In this document: piece after piece, positions 33,162 to 43,250 of the stretch
Numbering within the stretch: the stretch's first letter is position 1
Layout: every line of letters starts with the position of its first letter
Assembly (NCBI RefSeq): GCF_002257665.1
Contig: NZ_MQWB01000001.1
Coordinates: 3,076,619-3,140,618 of the forward strand
Source of the DNA: Rubricoccus marinus
GTDB lineage: Bacteria > Bacteroidota > Rhodothermia > Rhodothermales > Rubricoccaceae
DNA: 64,000 bases
Direction: 5' to 3'
Made by a program: the position numbers and the translations under genes
Notes under the pieces: model-generated
What the model was told of the DNA's origin: nothing
The model's database searches: none
The model's input: the letters and a program-made list of their open reading frames with translations, nothing else

Positions 33162-33713
33162 GTACGGAGAGAGGGATGCTGTGAACGGCGGCGCGCCAGG
33201 GAGTTCCCGGCGTGGTGAGCAGACATGAGTCCGCCCCGCTGGCTTACGGGCCAGCGGGGCGAGATCGAGTGGGACCGAGGTGACGTCCCTGGCGTGTCAC
33301 CCCGGCCCCGTCGACCGGACCCGGATCCCTGCGCGTGTCAGCCCCACAAGCGTCAGGAATGGGCTGCCGGTCGGTTGAGGCGGCGCTTTGGTGCTCGGCA
33401 GATCCGCTCCGGCCAGGGGCGGGCACGGGCGGCCCCCGTGGGTGAGAGGTGGGGCGGATCTGCGCAGAGCGCGAAAGAACGGATGCATCTCCGGGGCGGG
33501 CCTCGGTGGCGGCCCCTTGTGGTGAGAGGCGAGGAACCGGCATCCCGGGATGCACAGCCCTTATTCCAAGAGCCGTGCCACGCTGCGAACATCGATTTCA
33601 GCCCCCCAGCGCAGGTATAGGCGCCCCTCGCGTTCGACTGTGCGACAAACACCGACACGGGTGTTCGATCCCGGGACGAGCATCTCGTGAACTAGGAGCC
33701 GCCCCATCCGGAC
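33162..33713. other. Non-coding stretch with multiple strong inverted repeats (candidate structured RNA)
   Basis: No credible gene. It contains a perfect 11-bp hairpin (33233-33243 with 33250-33260), GGTGAC/GTCACC at 33279-33301, and two tandem modules. Module 1 is closed by GCAGATCCGC/GCGGATCTGC (33398-33407, 33454-33463) and encloses CACGGG/CCCGTG. Module 2 is closed by GGATGC/GCATCC (33481-33486, 33540-33545) and encloses GGGGC/GCCCC. In both, GGTGAGAGG follows the inner hairpin, at 33441 and 33521, exactly 80 nt apart. Strand is uncertain. From 33554 to 33713 I see only short inverted repeats. Confidence 0.5.
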
Positions 33714-33731
33714 CGCCAGAGGCCTCTGGCG
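33714..33731. repeat. Palindrome in the inverse arrangement
   Basis: 18 of 18, abutting the last base of the NtrC-type regulator stop codon. Confidence 0.85.
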
Positions 33732-35132
33732 CTACGCCTCGATCTCGTACTTCTTGAGCAGGCGGTAGACCGTGGAGCGCGTGATCCCGAGCGCCTCGGC
33801 CGTTTTCTCGATCTGCCCCTCGCAGATTTGCAGGGCGTGCTCCAGCGCGAGCCGCTTCAGCTCCTCAAAAGGCACGATCTCACTCTCGGCGCCGGCGTGC
33901 GTCGCGTGCTCGGCGGGCGTGCGGGCCTCGCCCATCAGCGAGCGCCCCAGCCGGAGGTCCCCGGCGCCGACGTTGACGCCAGAGGCCACGAGCGCGGCGC
34001 GCTCGACGGCGCTTTTCAGCTCGCGCACGTTGCCCGGCCACCCGTAGCGGAGAAGCGCTTTGCGGGCCGAGGGCGAGAACTGCCGGGCGTTGAGGTCCGG
34101 GTAGCGCGCGGTCACGGCCTTGAGAAAGCGCTCGGCCAGGAGCAAGACGTCCAGGCCACGGTCGCGCAAAGGCGGGACGGGGATGACGAACTGCACCAGG
34201 CGGTAGAAGAGGTCCTCGCGGAACTCGCCAGAGGCCACCATCGCCTGCAAATCCCGGTGCGTGGCGCTCACGATGCGGACGTCCACCTGGAACGCCTCGC
34301 GGCCTCCAACGCGGCGGATGGTCTGGTCCTGGAGCACGCGGAGCAGTTTGGCCTGCAAGCGCGCGTCCAGCTCGCCGATCTCGTCCAGGAACAGCGTGCC
34401 GCCGTTGGCCTGCTCGAAGACGCCGGCGTGGCGCGCGATGGCGCCGGTGAACGCGCCTTTCTCGTGGCCGAACAGCTCGCTCTCCATCAGCTCCGCCGGG
34501 ATCGCGCCGCAGTTGAGGACCACGAACGGGCCTCTGGCGCGCGCCGAGCCGCGGTGGACGGCCCGCGCGACGAGCTCTTTGCCGCTGCCGCTCTCGCCTA
34601 CGACCGCGATGGCGAGATCGCCGCGGACGGCCTGGCTCACGAGCCGGAGCACCTTCGCCATCTCGGGGCTCTCGCCGACGATCTCCGGCGCGACGGCGCG
34701 GTCCCCCAGCCTCTGGCGGAGCGCGTCGATCTGGCTCACGAGCGCGAGCCGGTCCGCTGCGGCGCGCGCGAGGACGGGGACGCGGTCCAGCGCGTCGTCG
34801 CCTTTGACGAGGTAGTCCTGCGCGCCGGATTCGATGGCCTCTAGCGCGACCGGGATGGAGGACTGCGCCGAAACCATCACGACGGGCAGATCCGGGCGCC
34901 GCTCCTGCACGTGGCGCAGCACGTCCAGGCCGCCCATCTCGGGCATGACCACGTCGAGGAAGACGAGATCGAACGCCGCCTCTCCGTTCAGGGCGTCCAC
35001 GAACGCGGCGCCAGAGGCGAACGCGGTGGTCTTGCACGGCACGCCGGCGCCGCGCTTGAGCCGCAGCGCGATCAGCCGCGAGAAGTCGGGGTCGTCGTCG
35101 ACGAGGGCGACGCGGAGGGGCGTAGAATCCAT
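33732..35132 (-). CDS. NtrC-type sigma-54-dependent response regulator
   Basis: A 466-residue transcription activator. The receiver domain (1-120) has the acidic pair DDD near residue 14 and phospho-acceptor Asp in [15 protein letters not shown]. The AAA+ domain (about 150-385) has Walker A GESGSGKE, the sigma-54 contact loop GAFTGA, Walker [13 protein letters not shown] and arginine finger REDLFYRL. The Fis-type helix-turn-helix is at the C-terminus ([20 protein letters not shown]). All parts are complete. The histidine kinase gene immediately upstream on the same strand is its probable partner. A TAGCTTCG box lies only 5 nt before the start, which would give a nearly leaderless transcript. 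Confidence 0.93.
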   Translation of the reverse strand: MDSTPLRVALVDDDPDFSRLIALRLKRGAGVPCKTTAFASGAAFVDALNGEAAFDLVFLDVVMPEMGGLDVLRHVQERRPDLPVVMVSAQSSIPVALEAIESGAQDYLVKGDDALDRVPVLARAAADRLALVSQIDALRQRLGDRAVAPEIVGESPEMAKVLRLVSQAVRGDLAIAVVGESGSGKELVARAVHRGSARARGPFVVLNCGAIPAELMESELFGHEKGAFTGAIARHAGVFEQANGGTLFLDEIGELDARLQAKLLRVLQDQTIRRVGGREAFQVDVRIVSATHRDLQAMVASGEFREDLFYRLVQFVIPVPPLRDRGLDVLLLAERFLKAVTARYPDLNARQFSPSARKALLRYGWPGNVRELKSAVERAALVASGVNVGAGDLRLGRSLMGEARTPAEHATHAGAESEIVPFEELKRLALEHALQICEGQIEKTAEALGITRSTVYRLLKKYEIEA

Positions 35133-35136
35133 GCGG

Positions 35137-35144
35137 CGAAGCTA
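35137..35144 (-). promoter_or_regulatory. Candidate -7 box (TAGCTTCG) at the regulator start
   Basis: If used, transcription would begin at or within the start codon, giving a leaderless mRNA. Alternatively a chance match. Confidence 0.3.
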
Positions 35145-35147
35145 GCG

Positions 35148-35165
35148 GCCTCTGGCGCCAGAGGC
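35148..35165. repeat. Exact 18-bp palindrome between kinase and regulator
   Basis: 18 of 18 in the 50-bp gap; if it terminates, kinase and regulator are separate transcripts. Confidence 0.85.
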
Positions 35166-35182
35166 TTTGGATCGCAGAGCGT

Positions 35183-36326
<1,144 letters not shown>

Positions 36327-36340
<14 letters not shown>

Positions 36341-36851
36341 GGGCGATGGCGAGGCGGGCGAGGGCGAGGAACGCCTCTTCAACCTCCATGCCATCGCGGG
36401 CGCTCGTCTCGCGCACGTCCACGCCCGCGTTTCGGAGCGCCTCCACCTGCGCCTCGTCGATGGCCCACTCGTCGTCCAGGTCGCGCTTGTTGAGCGCGAG
36501 GATGGACGGCGTGCCGCCAAAGGCCTCGCCGAGTTCGTCGCGGAGGGCGACCACGCGGTCGAACGTGATCGGCCGCGTGCCGTCGGCGACGAGGAGGAAG
36601 GCCGAGGCGCCGCGCAGGTAGGCGCTCTGGAGCGGCGCGAAAGCGTCGTCGCCGTTGATGTCCCACACGATGAGGCCGACGGCCTCGCCGTCCACCGTTA
36701 CGCGCTTGCGGCTGATCCGCACGCCGATGGTGGTGAGGTAGTCCTCGGAGAACGTGCCCTCCACGTAGCGGCGCACCAGGCTCGTCTTGCCCACGGCGGG
36801 CGCGCCGACGAGGCAGACCTTGAGGCGGAGGGTCTCGTGGGGTTCGCTCAT
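36327..36851 (-). CDS. Ras/Rab-like small GTPase
   Basis: A 174-residue GTPase of the bacterial Rab/Roc-like group. P-loop GAPAVGKTSL at 17-26, switch I Thr in YLTTIGV (41-42), G3 WDINGDD (63-69), G4 NKRD at 121-124 and G5 ETSAR at 148-152. The position of the Ras catalytic Gln (DxxGQ) is Asp, so intrinsic hydrolysis is probably slow. It overlaps the kinase gene by 14 nt and lies 22 nt after the OmpA-like gene, in a same-strand row. By recollection, small GTPases of this type neighbour similar OmpA-like proteins in cyanobacteria; a role in spatial organisation of the cell surface is inference. Confidence 0.9.
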
Positions 36852-36873
36852 GGGGACGGCCTCTGGCGCGGAG

Positions 36874-38640
36874 TTAGCGGAGAACGCGGAAGGTGACGCG
36901 GCGGCTGGGCGGGTGCGGCCCGTTGGCAAGGGCGTCCTGCGCGCCACGGCTCAGGGTACGCACGTCGAGGTTCTCCACCTCGCTTTCCAGCGCGGCGGCG
37001 ACGGCGCGGGCCCGCGCGAGGCCCAGCGCGGCGTTGGCGTCGGGCGTGCCGAGGTCGTCCGTATGGCCGGTGACCTCCAGGGTCAGCCTCTGGCGGCGCT
37101 CGCCCGCGGCGGCGTCGAGCCGCGCGATGCGGGTCCGGGCATCGGCCAGGGCGGCGTCGGGCGGCACGGCTCCGCTCTCGTCGAACTGCAACGAGAAGGT
37201 CTCCACCCCCGAGCGGGCAGCGTCGATGTCGTCCCGCAGGCCGGAAACGTCCAGGCGCCGAACGCCGGGCACGAGGGGCAGGATCTCTCTTGCGCGCGCC
37301 ACCCAACTCGTGTCCTCGCGCGCGCCAGAGGCCCGGACCGTGCCGTCGGCGCCGGCGCGCAGGCGCACGCCGGGCGGCGTGCCAAAGGCCTCGGCGGCGC
37401 GGCGGGCCACGACGCTCGTGTCTGTGGAGAAGGCGGTCACCCAGCGGGCGTCCACGTCGTCGGCGTCCAGGCCGGCGGGCGCGAGAAGCGTGGCGGGGTC
37501 GGGCGCCAGAGGATCGCGCGCGCCGACGACGACCAAGCGGCCGCCCTCGCGGTCGGTGCGGAGCACGTCCAGGCCGGGCGTGGCGTCGAGCGCTTCGACG
37601 TAGGCGGACTCGCGGGAGCGGGCGTCCCACCAGCGGTAGCCGCCCCACGCGGCGAGGCCAAGCGCCAGCAGGAGAAGCACGAGGAGCTTGGGCGAGAGGC
37701 CTCTGGCGGGCGTCTCGGCGTACTCGGCGTCGAGGAGGTCTTCGAGGACGGAGCCGGCGGCGTCGAACGGGGCGGTCTCGCCGGTAAAGGTCGTCAGCGC
37801 GTCGCCCAGGCGCGAGTGGATGGACTCGCAGGCGGCTTTGAGCCGCTGGCGGTAGGCCTCTGGCGGATGGCCGCGGATCACGGCGGCGAGGATGGCGCGC
37901 GGCCCGGGCTCGATCCACACGTTGAGATCGCCGACCTCGATGGTGTCCAGTGCGTCGCCCTCGTCCACGCTGAACGAGTCGCCGACGAACTGCCGCACGG
38001 CGGTCAGCATCGCGCTTACCAGGTCGCCGTCCTCGCCCGCGCCGGGCACGCCAGAGGCCACGACGTGCTTGAGGAGCAACCCGGTCTCGCGGTGGACGAG
38101 GAGCACCTCTTCCACGCGGTACTGCAGCGTGTGGCGCAAGACCACCTCGCCAAAGGAGAGCCCACTGCGGCGCGCCTCCATGCGCCACTTCAAGCCGCGC
38201 CACGAGAGCCCGTAGTTGACAGACTGGTTGACGGACTCCAGCGACTGCGCCATCGCGTGCTGGATGGACCGCCGGATGGCCGGGCCGATAATGGGAAAGA
38301 TGGCGTCCACGACCGGCTGCGGGTTGCGCTCCACGCTCGCCTTCAGCCCGCGCTCGATGGGGCCGGCGAGCGCGTCGCCGAGGGCGTGGTCTTCGGTCTC
38401 GCGCCAGAGGACGGCCTCGGGCAGGACGCGCGCCACCGCGCGCGGGTCCATCTCCGGCGGCGGGAGTTCGTTGCGGACGACGCGGTCCAGCGCGGCGTCA
38501 TGGTCGTCTCCGAGGAGGAGGCGGCGGAGCGTTTCCTCGGCGGAGGCTTCTGGCGGCGAGCCGTCGCCGGAGGGCGCGTCCGCGCCGCCGGCGGCGAGCG
38601 GCGCGAACGGAGGCGGGTCAGGGCGCGGGTCGGAGGGCAT
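36874..38640 (-). CDS. Large OmpA/MotB-like protein with conserved cytosolic region
   Basis: A 588-residue single-pass membrane protein. The cytosolic N-terminal region (about 35-300) carries SWRGLKWRMEARRSGLSFGEVVLRHTLQYRVEEVLLVHRETGLLLKHV and GDLVSAMLTAVRQFVGDSF, a conserved block I recall from cyanobacterial OmpA-domain proteins. A membrane segment lies at about 318-337. The periplasmic part ends in an OmpA-like peptidoglycan-binding domain with VTGHTDDLGTPDANAALGLARARAVAAAL. The ATG at 38640 is preferred to one 8 codons upstream. The layout, cytosolic domain to peptidoglycan anchor, suggests coupling of GTPase state to the cell wall. Confidence 0.85.
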   Translation of the reverse strand: MPSDPRPDPPPFAPLAAGGADAPSGDGSPPEASAEETLRRLLLGDDHDAALDRVVRNELPPPEMDPRAVARVLPEAVLWRETEDHALGDALAGPIERGLKASVERNPQPVVDAIFPIIGPAIRRSIQHAMAQSLESVNQSVNYGLSWRGLKWRMEARRSGLSFGEVVLRHTLQYRVEEVLLVHRETGLLLKHVVASGVPGAGEDGDLVSAMLTAVRQFVGDSFSVDEGDALDTIEVGDLNVWIEPGPRAILAAVIRGHPPEAYRQRLKAACESIHSRLGDALTTFTGETAPFDAAGSVLEDLLDAEYAETPARGLSPKLLVLLLLALGLAAWGGYRWWDARSRESAYVEALDATPGLDVLRTDREGGRLVVVGARDPLAPDPATLLAPAGLDADDVDARWVTAFSTDTSVVARRAAEAFGTPPGVRLRAGADGTVRASGAREDTSWVARAREILPLVPGVRRLDVSGLRDDIDAARSGVETFSLQFDESGAVPPDAALADARTRIARLDAAAGERRQRLTLEVTGHTDDLGTPDANAALGLARARAVAAALESEVENLDVRTLSRGAQDALANGPHPPSRRVTFRVLR

Positions 38641-38670
38641 CGGGCGCCAGAGGCGGATGCGCACGAGAGG

Positions 38671-39243
38671 CTAGGTGCCGTCTTCGAGACGTGAGGCGGC
38701 TTCGGAGAAGATGGCCGCGAGCGAGGCGCGGTCGGCCTTGCGGGTCTGGAGCAGGCCGGCGTGGTGCGCCATCGTGCGGCGGATCTCGTCGGTCGTCGTG
38801 CGGAGCGCGTTCTGCGCCGTCGCGGCCTCGTCCAGGATCTGCTGGCGGACGGCCTGCGCGGTGAGGTCGTGCTCCTCTTTCTGCTCGCGAATCATCCGCG
38901 CGAGCGTGGCGCGACCGCCAGAGGCGTCGGCCGTCGCGCGGTCCAGCGCGTCGATGCGCTCGCGGCGCTCCTGGGTGATGGTCGCGGACAGGCTGGAAAG
39001 CTCGGAGCGGACGTGCGCTTCCAAGGCGTCCATGCGCGCGGAGATGTCGGCGCGGAGGTCGGCGGCCTGAGCCTCCATGCGGGCTTCGAGGCGCAGGAAG
39101 CGTGTCTCGATGGTGCTCATCTCGCGGCCGAACAGCAGGTCGCGGATCTTCTCCAGGTTGCCCTCGGCGTGCGGCTCCTCCGAGGGGCGGGAGGCGCGTG
39201 CGGGGTCGGGCGTGGGGGCGTGGGTCGTTGAGGCGTCGCTCAT
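38671..39243 (-). CDS. Coiled-coil protein of the GTPase-OmpA module
   Basis: A 190-residue soluble protein. After a disordered N-terminus comes NLEKIRDLLFGREMSTIETRFLRLEARMEAQ, a motif (KxRDLLFG...ExRFxxLE) I associate with proteins encoded beside the same OmpA-like family in other bacteria. The rest is a continuous coiled coil to residue 185. It is the first gene of the row coiled-coil, OmpA-like, GTPase, kinase, regulator, with a 30-nt gap to the OmpA-like gene. It is likely a scaffold for the OmpA-like protein. Confidence 0.8.
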   Translation of the reverse strand: MSDASTTHAPTPDPARASRPSEEPHAEGNLEKIRDLLFGREMSTIETRFLRLEARMEAQAADLRADISARMDALEAHVRSELSSLSATITQERRERIDALDRATADASGGRATLARMIREQKEEHDLTAQAVRQQILDEAATAQNALRTTTDEIRRTMAHHAGLLQTRKADRASLAAIFSEAASRLEDGT

Positions 39244-39350
39244 GGGCCGGCAGGGGACAGTGCGGCCTGCACGTTACGGGCCGGGCCGGTGCCGCGCAAT
39301 GGAAGACGGACCCCTGGCGCGGTGCGTGTGCGGCGCCAGAGGCCCGGGCG

Positions 39351-39923
39351 CTACTCGGCCTCTGGCGTGCCGCCCTCCGGCTCCACGAGCCTCGGGTACG
39401 GGTTCGTGGCGCCCCCGGCGCTGTAGATCCCGTAGTGGAGGTGCGGCGGCGTGCCGGCCGCGTTACCGCTCGTGCCGACAAAGCCCAGCGTGTCGCCCGG
39501 GGCGATTCGGTCGCCAGAGGCGAGCCCCGGCTGCTGCGTCTCGAGGTGTGCGTAGTAGTGCGCCTCGCGGCCCGGCCCCTGCACCCAGACCACGTTGCCG
39601 CCCAGGTTGTTGGTGCCCACCTCGGCCACGATGCCCTCGGTCGCGCTCACGACGGGCGTGCCTCTGGCGGCGAAGATGTCGATGCCCTCGTGCTGGCGCC
39701 CGCCGGAGCGTGCCGCGCCCCACGTGTCGGTAAGCGCCTCTGGCGAGACGCCCGCGACGGGGACCGGCGTGCTCGTCAGAGGCTCCATCGCGGCGAGGCG
39801 CGCGGCGTAGAGCGGCTGGCGGAACGCGGCGCCGAGTTGCGGGACGAGCGAAGCGGCACCGAGAGCGAGCAGCGCGGCGACGAAGACGAACGAAAGGCAG
39901 CCGCTGGCGCGTCGGTAGGCCAT
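39351..39923 (-). CDS. M23-family peptidase, membrane anchored
   Basis: A 190-residue protein with an N-terminal signal or anchor segment (about 9-30) and a LytM domain: HEGID and HLHYG provide the zinc ligands and HYYAHLETQ the middle motif, all intact. It is a close relative in layout to the lipoprotein at 31260 (shared pattern PVxGVSPEALTDTxxAARSxGRxHxxIDIxAxRGTPVV), pointing to a duplication within this region. Probable peptidoglycan peptidase. It stands alone; repeat elements mark both ends. Confidence 0.87.
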   Translation of the reverse strand: MAYRRASGCLSFVFVAALLALGAASLVPQLGAAFRQPLYAARLAAMEPLTSTPVPVAGVSPEALTDTWGAARSGGRQHEGIDIFAARGTPVVSATEGIVAEVGTNNLGGNVVWVQGPGREAHYYAHLETQQPGLASGDRIAPGDTLGFVGTSGNAAGTPPHLHYGIYSAGGATNPYPRLVEPEGGTPEAE

Positions 39924-39983
39924 AGCGAGGGATGGGCGGCGCCCCTAAACGCGCGTTGGCCGGCGTTGTGTCGCCCACGACGA

Positions 39984-40001
39984 GCCTCTGGCGCCAGAGG
40001 C
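39984..40001. repeat. Exact 18-bp palindrome
   Basis: 18 of 18, followed by CTCTTTTCTA, 6 bp past the DinB gene stop on the minus strand. Confidence 0.85.
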
Positions 40002-40007
40002 TCTTTT

Positions 40008-40529
40008 CTACTCGCTCCTCGCGCCGCGGCGGTCGTCGCCGGACGGTCCGTAGACGCCAGGAACGGGCACGTCCAGAAGGCGGAGGTAGACGCTCAGCTG
40101 GCCCCGGTGGTGCGCGATGTGGCTCAGCGTGAAGCGCCGTAGGACCATGTGCGTCGGGTCCGTCGAGATGTGGTGTTTGCCGCTGCGCAGGGTCCACGGC
40201 TTGTCGAGGTCGGCGTCGGTCTGCTGCTCCAGCGTGGCGCGGAACGCGGCGACGTTGCGGTCGAACGTCGCCAGAAGCGCCTCGGTGCTTTCGGGCGGAT
40301 CGTTGGGCGGCATCGGCGCGCCCATGTCGAACTCGTCCTGCGTGAGCGTCATCGTGCCCCACCAGAACAGGTTGGCGATGTGGGCCGTGAGTTGGCCCAG
40401 CGTCCAGCTCTTCTCGTGCGGGCGCCAGCCGAAGTGCGCCTGGGGCGCGGCTTCCAGGAGCCGGCGCGTGCCCGCGAGTTCGAGGTCGAGGTCGGAAAAG
40501 GCGAGGTCGCGAAAGGAGGTGTCGGACAT
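40008..40529 (-). CDS. DinB-family protein
   Basis: A 173-residue four-helix-bundle protein of the DinB/YfiT superfamily. The metal-binding His residues are present: HIANLFWWG near residue 50, and SHIAHHRGQLSVYLRLLDVPVPGVYGPSGDD near the end, where HxxHH is the usual metal triad region. Members are thiol-dependent transferases or have no known role. The ATG at 40529 gives the normal family length. Flanked on both sides by exact palindromes, so it is probably a single-gene unit. Confidence 0.88.
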   Translation of the reverse strand: MSDTSFRDLAFSDLDLELAGTRRLLEAAPQAHFGWRPHEKSWTLGQLTAHIANLFWWGTMTLTQDEFDMGAPMPPNDPPESTEALLATFDRNVAAFRATLEQQTDADLDKPWTLRSGKHHISTDPTHMVLRRFTLSHIAHHRGQLSVYLRLLDVPVPGVYGPSGDDRRGARSE

Positions 40530-40540
40530 AGGATCGGGGC

Positions 40541-40558
40541 GCCTCTGGCGCCAGAGGC
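40541..40558. repeat. Exact 18-bp palindrome
   Basis: 18 of 18, in the 37-bp gap between the lipoprotein gene and the DinB gene on the same strand. Confidence 0.85.
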
Positions 40559-40566
40559 CGGGCGGC

Positions 40567-41517
40567 TCAGCGGAGCCGGAGGGTGAGAAAGTGCGGGAGC
40601 GGCTGGTCGCCGGTGGGGCGGTGGAGCGCGCCGGAGGATCGGTTCCAGACGAAGACCGACGCGCCGCCATCGGGCGCGATGCGTGCCTCTGGCGCGACGC
40701 CGAGCGCGTCCAGGACGGCGCCGGTCTGCTCGATGCTTGTCGTGCCGTCGTTGGTGACGGCGACAAGCGTCTCGGTGGTCCCGTCGCCGTCGCGGTCGAG
40801 CGCGCCGAACACGTGGAAGCGCGTCGCGCGTCGCGTGGGGTGCGCCTCGGGCGCGTAGCTCGCGAAGGCGTCGGCAAAGGCATCGGCTCCCAGCGGGGCG
40901 CCAGAGGCCGGGTCCACGTCGGCGATCCGCACCTCGCGCGTGCCCATCGCGAGGGCTCGCAGCGGCTGGTCCCACCGCCGGCCTCTGGCGCCGGGGCGGC
41001 CGGGACCGTTCGGGCTGCTCCCGCCCGTCACGATCTCGCCGCCAGAGGCGACGGGGAACGCGAGGCGCGTGCTCGGCTGCATCGGGGTTTCCAGAAACGC
41101 GCCGTTCATCACTGCCAAGAGCTCACCCGTACCGCCTCTGGCGACGGCCACGACGCTGTCGGCGCGCATCATGCCGAACGCCGGGCTGGGCGCCGCCGGA
41201 TAGAAAAAGCCCTCGGCCTCTGGCGCCGGGACCATCGCGCTTAGCACCTGCTCCAACTCGACCTGCCCCAGATCGGCCCACTGCACGAGATAGGCGCCCT
41301 CGGACGGGCTCACATTCGCGAGGGCGTACGCCTCCAGGCCCTCGCCAGAGGCCACGTCCAGCGTCACCGCCTTCAGCCCGGCCGATGCCAGCCGGGTTTG
41401 CAGGTCGGACGCGAGCGCGTCCGCGACCTCTGGCGCGGGGTCGTTCGGGGGCGCATCCGGGTCGCCAGGGGCGCAGCCGAGCGCGGCGAGGAGGAGCAGA
41501 AGGGCGAAACGTGTCAA
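40567..41517 (-). CDS. Large lipoprotein, possibly phosphodiester-glycosidase-like
   Basis: A 316-residue protein with lipoprotein signal TRFALLLLLAALGC (Cys15). The mature protein has FGMMRADSVVAVARGGTGELLAVMNGAFLETPMQPSTRLAFPV and later ALDRDGDGTTETLVAVTND, ending in a compact beta-rich part. The MNGAF segment recalls the NGGFF motif of NAGPA-type phosphodiester glycosidases, but other family motifs are not clear and I do not rely on it. Several repeat elements are translated inside it as PEA, PLA and ASG. Function unknown. Confidence 0.65.
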   Translation of the reverse strand: MTRFALLLLLAALGCAPGDPDAPPNDPAPEVADALASDLQTRLASAGLKAVTLDVASGEGLEAYALANVSPSEGAYLVQWADLGQVELEQVLSAMVPAPEAEGFFYPAAPSPAFGMMRADSVVAVARGGTGELLAVMNGAFLETPMQPSTRLAFPVASGGEIVTGGSSPNGPGRPGARGRRWDQPLRALAMGTREVRIADVDPASGAPLGADAFADAFASYAPEAHPTRRATRFHVFGALDRDGDGTTETLVAVTNDGTTSIEQTGAVLDALGVAPEARIAPDGGASVFVWNRSSGALHRPTGDQPLPHFLTLRLR

Positions 41518-41601
41518 TCGCGTGGGGCCTCTGGCGGACGCTCTAGGGAGAGGGCTCTAGGTACCGCCGCACCGCGCGGCGGCGCCAGAGGCAGGCGCGG
41601 G

Positions 41602-43029
41602 TCAGCGGCCGAACGGCCGGGCGGTCGTGGACTCGGTCACGGCCTGCTCTTCGATGGCGTCGTCGTCCTCGACGGGCTGGCGCAGCACGCGCATAAACCA
41701 CACCACGGCCACGAGCGCGCCGCCAACGTAGGAGATGGGGAACGCCCACCACACGCCCTCCAGGCCGAGCGCCGTCCGCGTCGAGAGGAACCACGCGATG
41801 GGGAAGCGGAGCATCCACAGGCTCGCGATCGAGATCGCCATGGAGACGTACGTGCGGCCCGCGCCGCTAAAGCCGCCGCCGATCACCACCTGCGCGCCGA
41901 TGAGCCCCCAGCCCGGCGCCATGATGCGGAGAAACTGCGCGCCCTGCTCGATCACCGCCGGCTCGCCCGGCACGAACGCCGCCACGATCGGGCGGGCGAA
42001 GACAAACGCCAGAAGCCCCGCCGCCGTCATCGTGCCGAGCGCGATCCACGAGCCGACCGTCGTCGTCTCGCGGGCGCGCTGCCGCTGCCCCGCGCCGATG
42101 TTCTGCCCCACGACCGTCGAGGTCGCGATGCCGAGCCCGAGCGCCGGGATGAGGACGAACGAGAAGATCCGCGTGCCCACGCCGTACACCGCCACGGCCT
42201 CGCTGCCGAACCCCGCGATGAGCGTCACGAGCACGCCGAGGCCGACCGCGCGCATCCCCTGGTCGACAGAGGCCGGGAAGCCCAGCCCCACGATCCGGCG
42301 CGCGAGCGCGAGGTCGGGCCGGATGTCGCTCAGCCGGACGCGAATCGGCCGCCGCCCGCTGAGCAGGAGCCACAGCCCGATCGCCGCCGCCAGCCCCTGC
42401 GTGCCGATGGTGGCCGCGGCGGCGCCCGCCACGCCGAGCGCCGGGACCGGCCCCCAGCCGAGGATGAACAGCGGGTCTAGCACGAAGTTGAGCAGCACGG
42501 TCACGCCCACCACGTAGAGCGGCGTTTTGACATCGCCCACGCCGCGCAGGAGCGCCTGGAACACGAAGTAGCCGAACACGAACGGAAGCCCGAGGTAGCT
42601 CAGCTGGAGGTACTCCGTCGCGAGTCCCAGCACCTCTGGCGCGGCACCCATCAGCCGCAAGAGAGGCTCCGCGAGCACATAGCCGCTGGCGGCGAGCACG
42701 AGCGAGAGCAGCGTCACGATGGCGTACGTCTGCCCCGCGATGTAGTCCACCTGCCGCGTATCGCTGCGGCCCTCCGCCTGCGCCACGAGGATCGTCCCGG
42801 CGATGGTGATCCCGCCGCCGATGGCGATAAACAGGAAGATGACCGGAAAGCTGAACGAGACCGCTGCGACGGCGTCGGCGCCCAGACGCCCCACCCAGAA
42901 CGTGTCGGTCAGTTGGTAGACCGTCTGGAACACGTTGGCGAGCACGACCGGCCCGGCCAGCTTGAGCAGCGCCGGGGCAATCGGCCCCTGGAGGATGGCT
43001 TCGGACGGACGAGCGGGCGGCTTGGGCAC
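41602..43029 (-). CDS. MATE-family multidrug/sodium exporter
   Basis: A 475-residue inner-membrane transporter with 12 predicted helices. Family blocks: ILQGPIAPALLKLAGPVVLANVFQTVYQLTDTFWVGRLGADAVAAVSFSFPV in helices 1-2, QALLRGVGDVKTPLYVVGVTVLLNFVLDPLFILGWGP in helix 5-6, and the repeat half beginning GFPASVDQGMRAVG. It expels drugs or other cations in exchange for sodium or protons. Start assigned to GTG at 43029; the in-frame extension upstream translates several repeat elements and is not conserved. Stand-alone. Confidence 0.9.
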   Translation of the reverse strand: MPKPPARPSEAILQGPIAPALLKLAGPVVLANVFQTVYQLTDTFWVGRLGADAVAAVSFSFPVIFLFIAIGGGITIAGTILVAQAEGRSDTRQVDYIAGQTYAIVTLLSLVLAASGYVLAEPLLRLMGAAPEVLGLATEYLQLSYLGLPFVFGYFVFQALLRGVGDVKTPLYVVGVTVLLNFVLDPLFILGWGPVPALGVAGAAAATIGTQGLAAAIGLWLLLSGRRPIRVRLSDIRPDLALARRIVGLGFPASVDQGMRAVGLGVLVTLIAGFGSEAVAVYGVGTRIFSFVLIPALGLGIATSTVVGQNIGAGQRQRARETTTVGSWIALGTMTAAGLLAFVFARPIVAAFVPGEPAVIEQGAQFLRIMAPGWGLIGAQVVIGGGFSGAGRTYVSMAISIASLWMLRFPIAWFLSTRTALGLEGVWWAFPISYVGGALVAVVWFMRVLRQPVEDDDAIEEQAVTESTTARPFGR

Positions 43030-43166
43030 GGGATGCGGAGGAGTCGGCCGCGCAAACGACGCGCCCGCCCGCCGGTTCGGAAGGCCGCGCCCGTTCCGGG
43101 TGAACCTGCCGTGCGCCTCTGGCGCGCCCCCGGCTCCGGTGCCCCGGCGGCTTAACCAGGGTGTAA

Positions 43167-43184
43167 CGCCAGAGGCCTCTGGCG
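43167..43184. repeat. Palindrome in the inverse arrangement
   Basis: 18 of 18, upstream of the MATE gene start, not near any stop codon. Confidence 0.85.
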
Positions 43185-43250
43185 CCGGAGCGGCTCCGAC
43201 AGCACCGCCAGAGGCTCCCGTCCCCCGTCCCCACCCCTGCACCTCCCTAC

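Noticed and set aside
33225-33620. 131-codon open frame in the non-coding stretch
   Set aside because: Translates through the inverted repeats, has no start signals like neighbours and resembles no protein; overlapping frames are equally open.
33657-33685. tRNA-like T-arm (GTGTTCGATCCC)
   Set aside because: Flanking bases do not form the T-stem properly and no acceptor or anticodon arm fits.
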